In this document: piece after piece, positions 17,862 to 26,617 of the stretch
Layout of the letters: each line of letters begins with the position of its first letter
How positions within the stretch are numbered: position 1 is the stretch's first letter
From: Flavobacteriaceae bacterium UBA3611
Lineage (GTDB): Bacteria; Bacteroidota; Bacteroidia; Flavobacteriales; Flavobacteriaceae
Reading direction: 5' to 3'
Length of the DNA: 64,000 bases
NCBI GenBank assembly: GCA_002375495.1
Contig: DFLU01000001.1
Location: forward strand, 1-64,000
Notes under the pieces: generated by a model
What the model was told of the DNA's origin: nothing
What the model saw: the letters and a program-made list of their open reading frames with translations, nothing else
Database searches by the model: none
Program-made: the position numbers and the translations under genes

Positions 17862-20800
17862 ATGAAAATTAACCCTTTCTTGTTAGCAGTAATGTTGTTC
17901 TGCACTACCAACTCTTACACTCAGAAAAAAAATAAAAAGAAAGATTCAAAAGAAAAAGAAACTACCGAATGGAATGTAGCAGACCCAGGCATGGGTTTCA
18001 ACTATAAAACACACAGTTTTACTACAGATGAGGGAACTTGGATGAATCTGGACGTAAGCCCTGATGGTCAAACCATTGTGTTCGATATGCTGGGAGATAT
18101 CTACACCATACCAATTACAGGTGGTAAAGCCAAGGTGATTCGTAGTGGTATTCCTTTTGAAATTCAACCGAGATTTAGCCCAGACGGGACTAAAATATCT
18201 TTTACAAGTGATGCTGGCGGCGGTGATAATATATGGGTAATGGATGCCGATGGAGAAAACGCCAAGCAAATTACCAAAGAAAATTTTCGCTTATTGAACA
18301 ATGCTGTTTGGATGCCCGATGGCAATTATTTGATTGCCCGTAAACACTTTACTTCCGGCAGAAGTCTCGGTGCAGGCGAATTGTGGCAATACCATCAGAC
18401 GGGCGGTAGCGGATTGCAACTTACCGAGCGTAAAAACGACCAACAAGATGTAAATGAACCGTGGGTTTCAGCAGATGGAAAATACCTTTATTATTCAGAA
18501 GACATGTATCCGGGAGGGTTCTTTAAGTACAACAAAGACCCGAACAGCCAGATTTATGTAATCAAACGATACAATTTTAACGACGGTACCACAGAAACCA
18601 TTACCGGAGGCCCAGGTGGCGCTGCACGGCCTACCGTATCGCCAGACGGATCGAAGTTAGCATTTGTAAAAAGAGTGCGTGAAAAGAGCGTACTCTATAT
18701 CCACGATCTTAAAACGGGCGAAGAGTGGCCTGTTTACGACCAATTGAACAAAGACCAACAAGAAGCTTGGGCGATATTTGGCGTGTATCCAAATTTTGAT
18801 TGGATGCCAAATAATAAAGAGCTGGTCTTTTGGAGTGGAGGAAAAATCAATAAAATCAATATTGAAAACCAACAAGCGTCTATCATACCATTCACTGCCG
18901 ATGTAAAAATTGACTTAGCCGAAACCGTACACACCAAGAGTCCGGTAGCGCAAGACATGGTGACTTCGAAGGTGATACGAGACGCTGTTACCTCACCCAA
19001 TGGAAAATTTTTAGTTTTCAATGCTTTGGGTTATATTTGGCGAAAGGAGCTACCCAATGGCACTCCGAAAAGATTAACTACGGGCACCGATTTTGAGTTT
19101 GAACCGACCATCTCCCCAGATGGAAGCACTATTGCTTACGTCAGTTGGAACGACCTCGAGAAAGGTGCCATTTTTATGATACCTGCCCAAGGTGGAACCC
19201 CTACCAAACTCACGAGCAGCAAAGCCATTTATCGTACGCCATCGTTTTCTAGAAACGGACAAATGCTAGCTTTCAGAAAAGAAAGTGGGAATGCAGACCA
19301 AGGATTCAGTTTCACTAAAAAGCCTGGTATTTACACCATCAACAAATCGGGAACCAACGAAAATTTCGTAATAAATAAGGGAGAGAACCCAACATTTTCT
19401 AGCGACGGAAAACGTATTTTCCTACAAACTGGCGGTACGTATTTCGGAAATCTCACAAAAAAATTAATCAGCGTCAATCTTAATGGAAACGATGAGCAAG
19501 AACACCTTATTTCAAAATATGCCAACCATATCGTGCCTAGTCCTGATAATAAATGGGTTACGTTTTCAAACCTTCACAAGGTGTATATCGCCCCGCTGGT
19601 AACCAATGGTAAACCCATTACTTTAGACGGAAAGAGCAACTCTGTTCCTGTTCAGCAAATTGCGAAAGACGCAGGAGTAAATATTCATTGGGCTGCGAAT
19701 AGCCAAAAAGTAATGTGGACTCTTGGCGACGAGTATTTCAGCAATACGTTAAATGAAAAATTCACCTTTTTACCGGGAGCTTCTGAAACCCCATCTGAAA
19801 TGCCAACTTCAGGGATTAAAATCGGTGTAACGGTCCCTACCGATACACCCACTGGTAAAATTGCCTTCACCAATGCGCGTATCATTACCATGAAAGGAGA
19901 TGAAGTGATGGGCAGTGGTACCATTATTATTGAAGGAAATAAAATCATTGGGATGGGGCAGAAAATCGGAATTCCAGCCGATGCCAAGGTCTATGATGCT
20001 ACCGGAAAGACCATTATGCCGGGCTTGGTAGACGCACACGCACATATAGGTGCGTTTCGATCTGGTATCCCGTCACAGCAAAATTGGCAATTTATGGCGA
20101 ATCTTGCCTATGGTGTAACGACCGCACACGACCCTTCAGCCAATACAGAAACAGTTTTTACACTTTCAGAATTACAGAAAACGGGCAGCCTTGTAGGACC
20201 TAGATTGTTTTCTACCGGATTTATTTTATACGGAGCCGATGGCGATTTTAAAGCTGTTATCAATAATTTGGAAGATGCGCGAAGCAGTATCCGCAGAACA
20301 AAGGCATTTGGTGCCAAGAGTGTAAAAAGCTACAATCAGCCCAGAAGAGAGCAACGCCAGCAAGTATTGCAGGCAGCCCGTGAAGAAGGGATCAATGTGG
20401 TTCCTGAGGGTGGCTCCACCTTTTATCACAACATGACCATGGTTATCGACGGTCATACGGGGGTAGAACACAACATCCCAGTGGCACCTGTTTATAAAGA
20501 TGTTTTGGAGGTATGGGGTAAGAGCGGAACGGGCTACACACCCACGCTCATTGTTAATTATGGCGGTTTAAACGGAGAGTATTTTTACTATCAACGTGAC
20601 AATGTTTGGGAAAATGAAAAACTCCTCACCTTTTCACCTAGAGCGGTCATAGATTCCCGATCAAGACACAGAACAATGGTACCGCTTTCAGAATATGAAA
20701 ACGGACATGTATTGGTCTCTAAAACGGCCAAACAATTAAGTGATGCCGGCGTAAAAGTAAACATGGGAGCACACGGCCAATTGCAAGGTCTGGGAGCCCA

Positions 20801-21155
20801 TTGGGAAACTTGGATGCTTGCCGCAGGGGGTATGAGCAATTTGGAAGCATTAAAAACAGCTACGATTAATGCAGCAGAATATATTGGAGCTGGAGATGAT
20901 ATTGGTTCTTTGGAAGTTGGGAAACTGGCAGATCTTATTGTGTTGAATGAAAACCCATTAGAAAACATTGAAAACACGAATACCATTGAAATGGTGATGG
21001 TAAATGGTCGTCTTTACGATGCAGATACCATGAACGAGATTGGAAACAATGACAAAAAACGGAAGCCTTTTTGGTGGGAAGACAATAAACACAGTGAAGC
21101 GTTCCCATGGCATCAAGAAAGTAAAGGATTTTTGCATATGGGCTGTAACCACTAA
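17862..21155 (+). CDS. Exported TolB-like beta-propeller / amidohydrolase fusion
   Basis: 1097 residues. Signal peptide, then a Lys-rich linker. Residues about 50-620 are PD40/TolB-like blades (repeated S-P-D-G-x motifs such as VSPDGQTIVF, FSPDGTKISF, ISPDGSTIAY). From about 670 a metal-dependent amidohydrolase domain follows, with the first metal ligands in DAHAHIGAF (about 723) and a C-terminal GSLEVGKLADLIVLNENP composite-domain motif typical of imidazolonepropionase/dipeptidase-like members. Tail contains His/Trp-rich PFWWEDNKHSEAFPWH. It probably hydrolyses a peptide-like or cyclic amide substrate outside the cytoplasm. Confidence 0.88.
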   Translation: MKINPFLLAVMLFCTTNSYTQKKNKKKDSKEKETTEWNVADPGMGFNYKTHSFTTDEGTWMNLDVSPDGQTIVFDMLGDIYTIPITGGKAKVIRSGIPFEIQPRFSPDGTKISFTSDAGGGDNIWVMDADGENAKQITKENFRLLNNAVWMPDGNYLIARKHFTSGRSLGAGELWQYHQTGGSGLQLTERKNDQQDVNEPWVSADGKYLYYSEDMYPGGFFKYNKDPNSQIYVIKRYNFNDGTTETITGGPGGAARPTVSPDGSKLAFVKRVREKSVLYIHDLKTGEEWPVYDQLNKDQQEAWAIFGVYPNFDWMPNNKELVFWSGGKINKINIENQQASIIPFTADVKIDLAETVHTKSPVAQDMVTSKVIRDAVTSPNGKFLVFNALGYIWRKELPNGTPKRLTTGTDFEFEPTISPDGSTIAYVSWNDLEKGAIFMIPAQGGTPTKLTSSKAIYRTPSFSRNGQMLAFRKESGNADQGFSFTKKPGIYTINKSGTNENFVINKGENPTFSSDGKRIFLQTGGTYFGNLTKKLISVNLNGNDEQEHLISKYANHIVPSPDNKWVTFSNLHKVYIAPLVTNGKPITLDGKSNSVPVQQIAKDAGVNIHWAANSQKVMWTLGDEYFSNTLNEKFTFLPGASETPSEMPTSGIKIGVTVPTDTPTGKIAFTNARIITMKGDEVMGSGTIIIEGNKIIGMGQKIGIPADAKVYDATGKTIMPGLVDAHAHIGAFRSGIPSQQNWQFMANLAYGVTTAHDPSANTETVFTLSELQKTGSLVGPRLFSTGFILYGADGDFKAVINNLEDARSSIRRTKAFGAKSVKSYNQPRREQRQQVLQAAREEGINVVPEGGSTFYHNMTMVIDGHTGVEHNIPVAPVYKDVLEVWGKSGTGYTPTLIVNYGGLNGEYFYYQRDNVWENEKLLTFSPRAVIDSRSRHRTMVPLSEYENGHVLVSKTAKQLSDAGVKVNMGAHGQLQGLGAHWETWMLAAGGMSNLEALKTATINAAEYIGAGDDIGSLEVGKLADLIVLNENPLENIENTNTIEMVMVNGRLYDADTMNEIGNNDKKRKPFWWEDNKHSEAFPWHQESKGFLHMGCNH

Positions 21156-21174
21156 GTATTCATGAATTAAACAT

Positions 21175-21486
21175 ATGAATCTCCGCCCCTATTGGCAATT
21201 TTATAGATCTATTTTCCCGTTTATAGCGGCATTTGGCTTTGTTGTTTTAGTACTGTTTGGCGTACTGTGGGGGTATCTCCTATTCTGCACCCTAGCCTTT
21301 GGTATGGGTTTATTGGGGTTTCAATATTTTAGAAAAAATGAATTTTACAGCTATTACAACCTGGGCATTACCAAATGGCAGCTCGCAAAATCCGCATTCA
21401 TCATCAATTTGTTGGTAGGACTTCCTATTTTTCTTGTTTGCCTGCCATTATTTCTATTCATATTTGGAAGTACTTCAATTACATAG
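21175..21486 (+). CDS. Small membrane protein paired with an ABC ATPase
   Basis: 103 residues with three hydrophobic helices (about 13-30, 32-50, 78-100) joined by short loops; family not recognised. Its 3' end overlaps the following ABC ATPase gene by about 20 bp. It may be the whole membrane component of a minimal transporter, working as an oligomer, or an accessory subunit. No second permease gene is nearby. Confidence 0.7.
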   Translation: MNLRPYWQFYRSIFPFIAAFGFVVLVLFGVLWGYLLFCTLAFGMGLLGFQYFRKNEFYSYYNLGITKWQLAKSAFIINLLVGLPIFLVCLPLFLFIFGSTSIT

Positions 21487-22129
21487 TGCCGTTAAATCTT
21501 TTGGACGAAAAAAAATTGTTCGAGAAGTTTCTTTTCAAATTGAAAAGGGAACTATTGTTGGGCTCTTCGGAAGAAATGGTTCAGGAAAATCTACATTGCT
21601 GAAACTTCTTTTCGGGACTTTAAAGGCAGATGCACTTGAAGTTTCAATCGATGGGCAACTGGTGAGACCGTCTCAAGTAATTCCGAAGCAACTCATAGGG
21701 TATGCACCACAACACGGCTTTTTACCGAAGAATAGAAAGGTACGTGATATAATTCCGCTCTTTCACAGTTCCGAAGAAAAACAAGACGCTATTTTTTACG
21801 ATTCGCATATTGCAACAATGACCCACAAATCAGTGGAACAGTTATCGCTTGGCGAATTAAAGTATTTTGAAGTGGTTTTACTTTCGCATCTGCCGCATCC
21901 TTTTTTGATGTTAGACGAGCCTTTTTCTATGCTCGAACCACTTCATAAAGAGCGTTTGAAAGAATTCTTGGTTGCGCTTAAACAACTAAAAGGTATGTTG
22001 ATAACCGACCATTATTATCAGGATGTGTTAGAAATTGCAGACCAAAATATTGTGATAAAGGAAGGTATCTCCTACCCGATCACCAACACCCAAGATTTGC
22101 AACGGTTTGAATACATTTCCAAAAAATAG
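21464..22129 (+). CDS. ABC transporter ATP-binding protein
   Basis: 221 residues from TTG 21464. The frame is open from 21434, but those extra codons lie inside the upstream membrane gene and translate to an unlikely N-terminus, whereas TTG 21464 gives MEVLQLHSAVKSFG, a normal ABC start. Walker A GRNGSGKST, a signature loop reduced to QLSLGELKYFE instead of LSGGQ, Walker B LMLDEPFSML, and H-loop TDHYY. At 221 residues it is a single nucleotide-binding domain. It is coupled to the three-helix protein upstream. Substrate unknown. Confidence 0.82.
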   Translation: MEVLQLHSAVKSFGRKKIVREVSFQIEKGTIVGLFGRNGSGKSTLLKLLFGTLKADALEVSIDGQLVRPSQVIPKQLIGYAPQHGFLPKNRKVRDIIPLFHSSEEKQDAIFYDSHIATMTHKSVEQLSLGELKYFEVVLLSHLPHPFLMLDEPFSMLEPLHKERLKEFLVALKQLKGMLITDHYYQDVLEIADQNIVIKEGISYPITNTQDLQRFEYISKK

Positions 22130-22147
22130 GCGCTACAAAAAACATAA

Positions 22148-22175
22148 AAAAGACCCCAATTTCTTGAGGTCTTTT
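22148..22175. terminator. Bidirectional intrinsic terminator
   Basis: AAAAGACCCCAA, loop TTTC, TTGAGGTCTTTT: 12-bp stem with one mismatch, A-tract on one side and T-tract on the other. It lies between the convergent ABC ATPase (+) and fasciclin (-) genes and can serve both. Confidence 0.75.
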
Positions 22176-22203
22176 CTACTTACTTAACTTATGTAAAAGG
22201 AGA

Positions 22204-22833
22204 TTATCCTTTTGGCATAACTACCTTGTCGATAGCGTGTATCACTCCGTTAGAAGCATCTACATCAGCCATCACTACAGTAGCCATTTTTCCTTTTCCA
22301 TCTTTTACCATTACTTTACCATCTTTTAGAGAAAGTACAAGATTTTCTCCTGCTAAGGTAGTAACGTTATAAGCGTTATTGTTGTCGTTAATCGCTTTAA
22401 TTACAGCATCGGCTTTCCACTCTCCACTTACTACGTGATATTTTAGCAAGTTTTGTAGTTTCGCTTTATTATCATCATTCATAAGCATGTCCATGCTTGC
22501 TGCAGGAACAGCTGCAAACGCATCATTGGTAGGTGCAAATACGGTGTATTCACCTTCTTCCATAAAGGTCGTTGCAAGATCTGCTTGCTTTAATGCAGCT
22601 ACTAAGGTTGAAAAGTTTTCATTTTTCATTGCAATAGAAGCGATTGAATTTTCTCTCATCTTCATTTTTTCAGCCTCCATCATTTTAGCTTCCTCATCAG
22701 CCTTCATTTTGGCTTCCATTTCCATCTTTTCCTGTTCAGCTTTTGCTTCAGCTTCTTTCTTTTTTCCATCGTCACAGGCCGCGAATAACATAGCAACTAC
22801 AGCTAGTGACATACATAATTTCATTATTTTCAT
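22204..22833 (-). CDS. Fasciclin (FAS1) domain lipoprotein
   Basis: 209 residues. Lipobox LFAAC (Cys about 20), then a charged Lys/Glu/Met-rich coiled-coil stretch (about 25-60), then one FAS1 domain with the H1 motif FAPTNDAFAAVP and the H2-like region LLKYHVVSGEW, ending VIHAIDKVVMPKG. FAS1 domains mediate adhesion or protein-protein contacts. As a lipoprotein it sits at the envelope surface or in the periplasm. A perfect TATCTTTG -7 box precedes it. Confidence 0.88.
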   Translation of the reverse strand: MKIMKLCMSLAVVAMLFAACDDGKKKEAEAKAEQEKMEMEAKMKADEEAKMMEAEKMKMRENSIASIAMKNENFSTLVAALKQADLATTFMEEGEYTVFAPTNDAFAAVPAASMDMLMNDDNKAKLQNLLKYHVVSGEWKADAVIKAINDNNNAYNVTTLAGENLVLSLKDGKVMVKDGKGKMATVVMADVDASNGVIHAIDKVVMPKG

Positions 22834-22863
22834 AGTATTGTTGGTTTTATTAATTATTTATAT

Positions 22864-22871
22864 CAAAGATA
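22864..22871 (-). promoter_or_regulatory. -7 promoter element of the fasciclin gene
   Basis: TATCTTTG on the minus strand, an exact TAnnTTTG match about 30 bp before the ATG. The nearest upstream TTG (22901-22899) is 27 bp away, longer than usual. Confidence 0.5.
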
Positions 22872-23051
22872 GCGCGGTTTCCGTGCATATACTATTAACA
22901 ATTCACTAATGTTACGTTAAATGATATGAGAAAAATCAAGTTTTAGTTAAAAAAATTATGATGATCTTACAACTATTAAAGTTGTGTTACGGAATCTACG
23001 GCAACTGCCTAATTTTTGTATCTTTATAAGCGTAACACTAAAACAAAAATT

Positions 23052-23429
23052 ATGGTCAAAGCAAAATATCAAAACGTCTTAGATTTAGGTGAAAAACTAA
23101 AAATCCAAAATGGAGACGTAAAGGTCGATGGAAACAAACTTCATATTACAGGAACTGCAAATACCCAATACGAGAAAAACCTTTTGTGGGACGAAATTAA
23201 AGCTTCTGGAGGTGAGAATCCGTCAGACATCATGGCCGATATTAAGGTAGCAGATACTACCGTATACGCGCGACATACTGTTGAAAGTGGTGAGTCACTC
23301 AGTAAAATTGCAAAGCACTACTATAAGGACCCGATGAAATACAACGCAATTTTTGAAGCCAACAGAGATAAATTAAAGAATCCTGATATGATCCATCCTG
23401 GACAAGAGTTAGTGATTCCGAATATATAA
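23052..23429 (+). CDS. BON-like/LysM domain protein (Kbp/YgaU type)
   Basis: 125 residues from ATG 23052; an open frame begins at 23016 but the extra residues are basic leader sequence and overlap a TATCTTTA box at 23019-23026. The N-terminal half resembles a BON domain (LKIQNGDVKVDGNKLHITGTA) and the C-terminal half is a LysM domain (YARHTVESGESLSKIAKHYY to HPGQELVIPNI). This two-domain layout is that of the E. coli potassium-binding protein Kbp/YgaU. No signal peptide is present, so a cytoplasmic role as in Kbp is more likely than peptidoglycan binding. Confidence 0.82.
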   Translation: MVKAKYQNVLDLGEKLKIQNGDVKVDGNKLHITGTANTQYEKNLLWDEIKASGGENPSDIMADIKVADTTVYARHTVESGESLSKIAKHYYKDPMKYNAIFEANRDKLKNPDMIHPGQELVIPNI

Positions 23430-23450
23430 GTAGCAAGCTATTAAACAAAT

Positions 23451-23473
23451 CCCGCCTTAGTGCGGGTTTTTTT
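23451..23473 (+). terminator. Intrinsic terminator after the LysM gene
   Basis: CCCGC, 6-nt loop, GCGGG, then seven T: a short GC stem with T-run, 22 bp after the stop codon. Confidence 0.8.
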
Positions 23474-23482
23474 ATGTAAACC

Positions 23483-24241
23483 ATGGTAGCAGATATTTCT
23501 ATTTGGTTACTTCTCGGCCTATTTGTGTTGGGCGCAGCGGCCTTTACACTTTCTACCATAAGTGGCGGTGGCGGAGCCTTAATGCAAATCCCAATACTCA
23601 ATGCACTTCTCGGTACTGGACAAACTGCCCAAGTGATTAATTTAGGAACGTTTATTAGCAGACCTTCTCGTATTATCATTTTTTGGAAATACATAAACTG
23701 GAAGGTATTTTGGTACTATGTGCCTTCTGCCATGTTGGGCGCCATATTCGCTGCCTGGCTGTTTTCTGAAGTAAAAATTTATTGGATTCAGTTGGTCGTG
23801 GGGCTATTTTTAGTCAGTACGCTAGTTCAATATCGGTTTGGAAAAAAAGAACGGTCGTTTCCCGTAGCGCTTTGGTATTTTATACCCCTCGGATTTTTCA
23901 TTGCTATCATAGGTACATTTACCGGGGGTATGGGACCGATTTTAAATCCGTTTCTATTAAACGCCGGAATCGATAAAGAAGAGTTGATTGGTACCAAGAG
24001 TGCCCAAAGTTTCTTTTTAGGAATTGCACAAATAGGGAGCTATGCATTTTTTGGTTTACTCACCACCAAACTTTGGATACTGGGTATTGCGATGGGATTA
24101 GGTGCCATTGTGGGAAATCTTATAGGAAAATGGCTGTTACAACGTATGAGCAAATTGGCATTTAGACGTTGGCTGATCACTATCATGGTATTATCAGGAA
24201 TTGTGCTGATCGTGAAAGCTATTTCTGAAATTGTGAGTTAA
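23483..24241 (+). CDS. TauE/SafE-family anion permease
   Basis: 252 residues and about eight hydrophobic helices. The glycine-rich first helix (TLSTISGGGGALMQIPIL) and the internal repeat with FTGGMGPILNPFLLNAGI are the two pseudo-symmetric signatures of the TauE/SafE/TSUP family, which exports or imports sulfite, sulfonates or other small organic anions. No sulfur-metabolism gene is adjacent, so the substrate is open. The start follows the terminator of the LysM gene by only 9 bp, so its promoter must lie within or before that terminator, or expression is by readthrough. Confidence 0.87.
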   Translation: MVADISIWLLLGLFVLGAAAFTLSTISGGGGALMQIPILNALLGTGQTAQVINLGTFISRPSRIIIFWKYINWKVFWYYVPSAMLGAIFAAWLFSEVKIYWIQLVVGLFLVSTLVQYRFGKKERSFPVALWYFIPLGFFIAIIGTFTGGMGPILNPFLLNAGIDKEELIGTKSAQSFFLGIAQIGSYAFFGLLTTKLWILGIAMGLGAIVGNLIGKWLLQRMSKLAFRRWLITIMVLSGIVLIVKAISEIVS

Positions 24242-24276
24242 ATTTTTAATTAGCCTCAATTACAATTTTGGAAGAA

Positions 24277-24363
24277 ATGAAATTAAGAAAGCCCGCAAGC
24301 GTAAGACCGGAATTGAAGAAGAACAAAACCGCATTGACGGGTAATAAAAAGACCGCTTTTTAA
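24277..24363 (+). CDS. Possible small basic peptide (28 aa)
   Basis: An ATG at 24277 opens a 28-codon frame rich in Lys and Arg (MKLRKPASVRPELKKN at the start). Its TAA falls in the loop of the intrinsic terminator at 24351-24370. No homologue is recognised. The frame could be chance, but the gap between tauE-like and hsp20 genes is otherwise unexplained, and the peptide composition is unlike random AT-rich sequence. Low confidence. Confidence 0.25.
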   Translation: MKLRKPASVRPELKKNKTALTGNKKTAF

Positions 24364-24370
24364 GGCGGTC
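24351..24370. terminator. Bidirectional intrinsic terminator
   Basis: GACCGC, AT-rich loop, GCGGTC, flanked by AAAAA on the left and TCTTT on the right. It lies between the TauE/SafE gene (+) and the convergent hsp20 gene (-). Confidence 0.75.
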
Positions 24371-24396
24371 TCTTTAGTTCTAAGTTAAAAAATTAC

Positions 24397-24873
24397 TTAA
24401 GAAATTTTAATGGTTCTTGCTGGCTTTTTCTTAGCCTCTTCTTTCTTCGGAAGTGTTAATTTTAAAATACCATCTTCATACGAAGCTTTGATATGTTCTG
24501 CATCTACAGACTCTGGCAGTGTAAAACTTCTGTTGAAAGAAGCGTATTCAAACTCTTTTCGAGTGAATGTGTCTTCCTCATTTGAAGTTTCGTTTTTCAT
24601 TTCAGAAGAAATGGAAAGTACTTGATTGTCTATCTCTACTTTAAAATCTTCTTTTTTCATGCCAGGTGCCGCTAGATGCACAGAGAAATAATCATCTGTT
24701 TCTGAAATATTGACTTTCGGCAGGCTTAAACCAGTGTTGAAATTCGATTTAAAAACGCTTGGCAAATCATTGCTGAACATTTCATCAATCCATGAAGACC
24801 ATGTCGGGAAGGTTCCCACCATGCCTTTGTTTGCCAAACTTCCATTTTTTTCGCTTTTTACTAATTTGTTCAT
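24397..24873 (-). CDS. hsp20: Small heat-shock protein, Hsp20/alpha-crystallin family
   Basis: 158 residues. N-terminal arm with WSSWIDEMF, then the alpha-crystallin domain (about 50-145): PKVNISETDDYFSVHLAAPGM, FKVEIDNQVLSIS, FNRSFTLPESVDAEHIKASYEDGILKL in consecutive strands, ending with the conserved G-I-L-x-L motif (GILKLTLPK). A holdase chaperone for unfolding proteins, cytoplasmic, forming oligomers. It is single-gene, with its own promoter upstream and a terminator shared with the convergent permease gene. Confidence 0.93.
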   Translation of the reverse strand: MNKLVKSEKNGSLANKGMVGTFPTWSSWIDEMFSNDLPSVFKSNFNTGLSLPKVNISETDDYFSVHLAAPGMKKEDFKVEIDNQVLSISSEMKNETSNEEDTFTRKEFEYASFNRSFTLPESVDAEHIKASYEDGILKLTLPKKEEAKKKPARTIKIS

Positions 24874-24902
24874 GATAAAAAAATTTTAGTTAGACTTAAT
24901 TT

Positions 24903-24932
24903 CAACCATAAAAATGCAACTAGTGTTCCAAA
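24903..24932 (-). promoter_or_regulatory. Promoter of the hsp20 gene
   Basis: On the minus strand TTTG (24932-24929), 18-bp spacer, TATGGTTG (24910-24903), one mismatch from TAnnTTTG. Transcription would begin about 25 bp before the start codon. Confidence 0.4.
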
Positions 24933-25056
24933 AGAAACAAATGACATGATTGAAATAAAAAATTATCAATTTTTAAAAACTAGAGATGCTATTAAAAGGA
25001 AATTTTAACAATTGAGCGTATTATAATGAAAAAATGTCACTGAAAAAATTTCAGTT

Positions 25057-26523
25057 TTAGAGTCCGCTGATATATCCACCATACACATCTTTAAATCGAA
25101 GACCATCACTCAGACTATACTTACTTAACTTTTTGAATTCTACCAAGGCCCATAAGATTACCTCTTTAAAAAATGGCTTATCTTTTTCAGCAATATCTGG
25201 TACATAATTCTCCAATAATTCGTCTAGCGGTTCTATTCGGTCTAGTTGAAGTTGAAATTGGTCATCGTCATAGGTATCTAGCAGTTCAAATCCGCCTGTT
25301 TGTTCAAAAAACCAACCTACAACCTCTTCGTAAGGGTCTGCATCTCCTTCTTTCTGAAGTTTTTCAATCTTCGGAAAATAATTTAAAAATTGATGTTTTA
25401 CGGCATCTGCAATGAGTTGCCTAGCAACCTCGTTGGCACCTTCTTGCTCACCTTCGTACACCAATTCTACTTTTCCAGTAATGGCGGGCACTATGCCCAT
25501 AAAGTCACTTAAACGCACATTAGTTTGCTCATCTCCATTGGTTAATGCTCTTCGCTCTGCGGTGCTCAATAAATTTTCGAATGCAGTGATACTCAATCGT
25601 GCGCTCACACCACTTTTAGCATCGATAAATTCGCTGTCTCGTGCTTCAAAACTTATCTGCTCCACAATATCTTTTGCTAATTCTGGAACATAGATATTTG
25701 CTTTTTCTTCAATCGCTTGAGCTGTTTCCTGTTCAGTAATGGTTCGAGCCACATCTAAGCTTTCTGGGTAATGCGTAAGAATCTGGGAACCAATTCGATC
25801 TTTCAGCGGTGTTACAATGCTACCCCTATTGGTGTAGTCTTCAGGGTTTGCCGTAAATACAAATTGAATATCCATAGGCAATCGCAGTTTGAATCCGCGA
25901 ATCTGTATATCACCTTCCTGCAGAATATTGAACAATGCTACCTGTATCCGGGCTTGTAAGTCTGGCAGTTCGTTAATCACAAAAATACAACGATTGGCAC
26001 GTGGAATCATTCCGAAGTGAATCACACGGTCATCTGCGTATGTCAGCTTCATATTTACTGCTTTTATTGGGTCTACATCGCCTATGATATCTGCAACGGT
26101 CACATCTGGGGTTGCTAATTTTTCAGCAAACCGATCGTCTCTATGCAGCCAAGAAATCGGGGTTTCGTCTCCTTTTTCTGATATAAGTTCTTTGGCGTAC
26201 CTCGAAATGGGCCGAAATGGGTCATCGTTTATTTCACTTCCTTCCACCACAGGCACATATTCATCTAACAGTGAGACCATCTGTCTCGCCAAACGTGTTT
26301 TTGCTTGTCCGCGCAGTCCTAGCAAATTGATGTTATGCTTCGAGAGAATAGCACGTTCAAGTTCAGGGATAACAGTGTACTCATACCCATGAATACCTTC
26401 AAAAACCACTTCTTTCTTCATGATTTTTTGAAGTAGATTGCGTCGAAGTTCTTCTTTGATTGTCTGGTACTCGAAGCCAGCTTTCTTCAGCTGGGCGAAC
26501 GTTTTTATGTTTTCTATTTTCAT
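25057..26523 (-). CDS. AAA+ ATPase of the magnesium-chelatase subunit I / MoxR type
   Basis: 488 residues. Walker A is GLRGQAKT (about 83-90), Walker B is FVINELPDL, and the sensor-1 stretch is FVFTANPEDYTNRG, followed by LKDRIGSQI, as in ChlI/BchI and MoxR ATPases. The C-terminus (about 370-488) is an extra helical extension. Together with the VWA gene upstream it resembles the ChlI/ChlD or MoxR/VWA partnership, in which the ATPase remodels a client bound through a metal-dependent VWA domain. No chlorophyll or cobalamin gene is near, so a chaperone role is more likely than metal chelation. Confidence 0.85.
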   Translation of the reverse strand: MKIENIKTFAQLKKAGFEYQTIKEELRRNLLQKIMKKEVVFEGIHGYEYTVIPELERAILSKHNINLLGLRGQAKTRLARQMVSLLDEYVPVVEGSEINDDPFRPISRYAKELISEKGDETPISWLHRDDRFAEKLATPDVTVADIIGDVDPIKAVNMKLTYADDRVIHFGMIPRANRCIFVINELPDLQARIQVALFNILQEGDIQIRGFKLRLPMDIQFVFTANPEDYTNRGSIVTPLKDRIGSQILTHYPESLDVARTITEQETAQAIEEKANIYVPELAKDIVEQISFEARDSEFIDAKSGVSARLSITAFENLLSTAERRALTNGDEQTNVRLSDFMGIVPAITGKVELVYEGEQEGANEVARQLIADAVKHQFLNYFPKIEKLQKEGDADPYEEVVGWFFEQTGGFELLDTYDDDQFQLQLDRIEPLDELLENYVPDIAEKDKPFFKEVILWALVEFKKLSKYSLSDGLRFKDVYGGYISGL

Positions 26524-26537
26524 ATGTTATTAAAATG

Positions 26538-26615
26538 GATTCTCCCCTTGAGGGGAGTTAGAGGGGTGTTCACTTAAACACAACATCCCCCTACTCCCCT
26601 TCAAAGGGGGAATTC
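26538..26615. repeat. Long palindromic repeat inside the VWA/AAA+ operon
   Basis: Two arms of about 33 bp (26538-26570 and 26582-26615), largely complementary, separated by 11 bp. Each arm also contains a smaller palindrome, CTCCCC-TTGA-GGGGAG at 26542-26557 being perfect. The C/G-run composition is that of an interspersed palindromic repeat often seen in flavobacterial genomes. It fills the 94-bp gap between two genes on the same strand, so it would be transcribed as a strong hairpin. Confidence 0.75.
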
Positions 26616-26617
26616 TA

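Noticed and set aside
22969..22985. ACAAC-N7-GTTGT inverted repeat upstream of the LysM gene
   Set aside because: Only five complementary bases with an AT-rich centre; expected by chance in such sequence.
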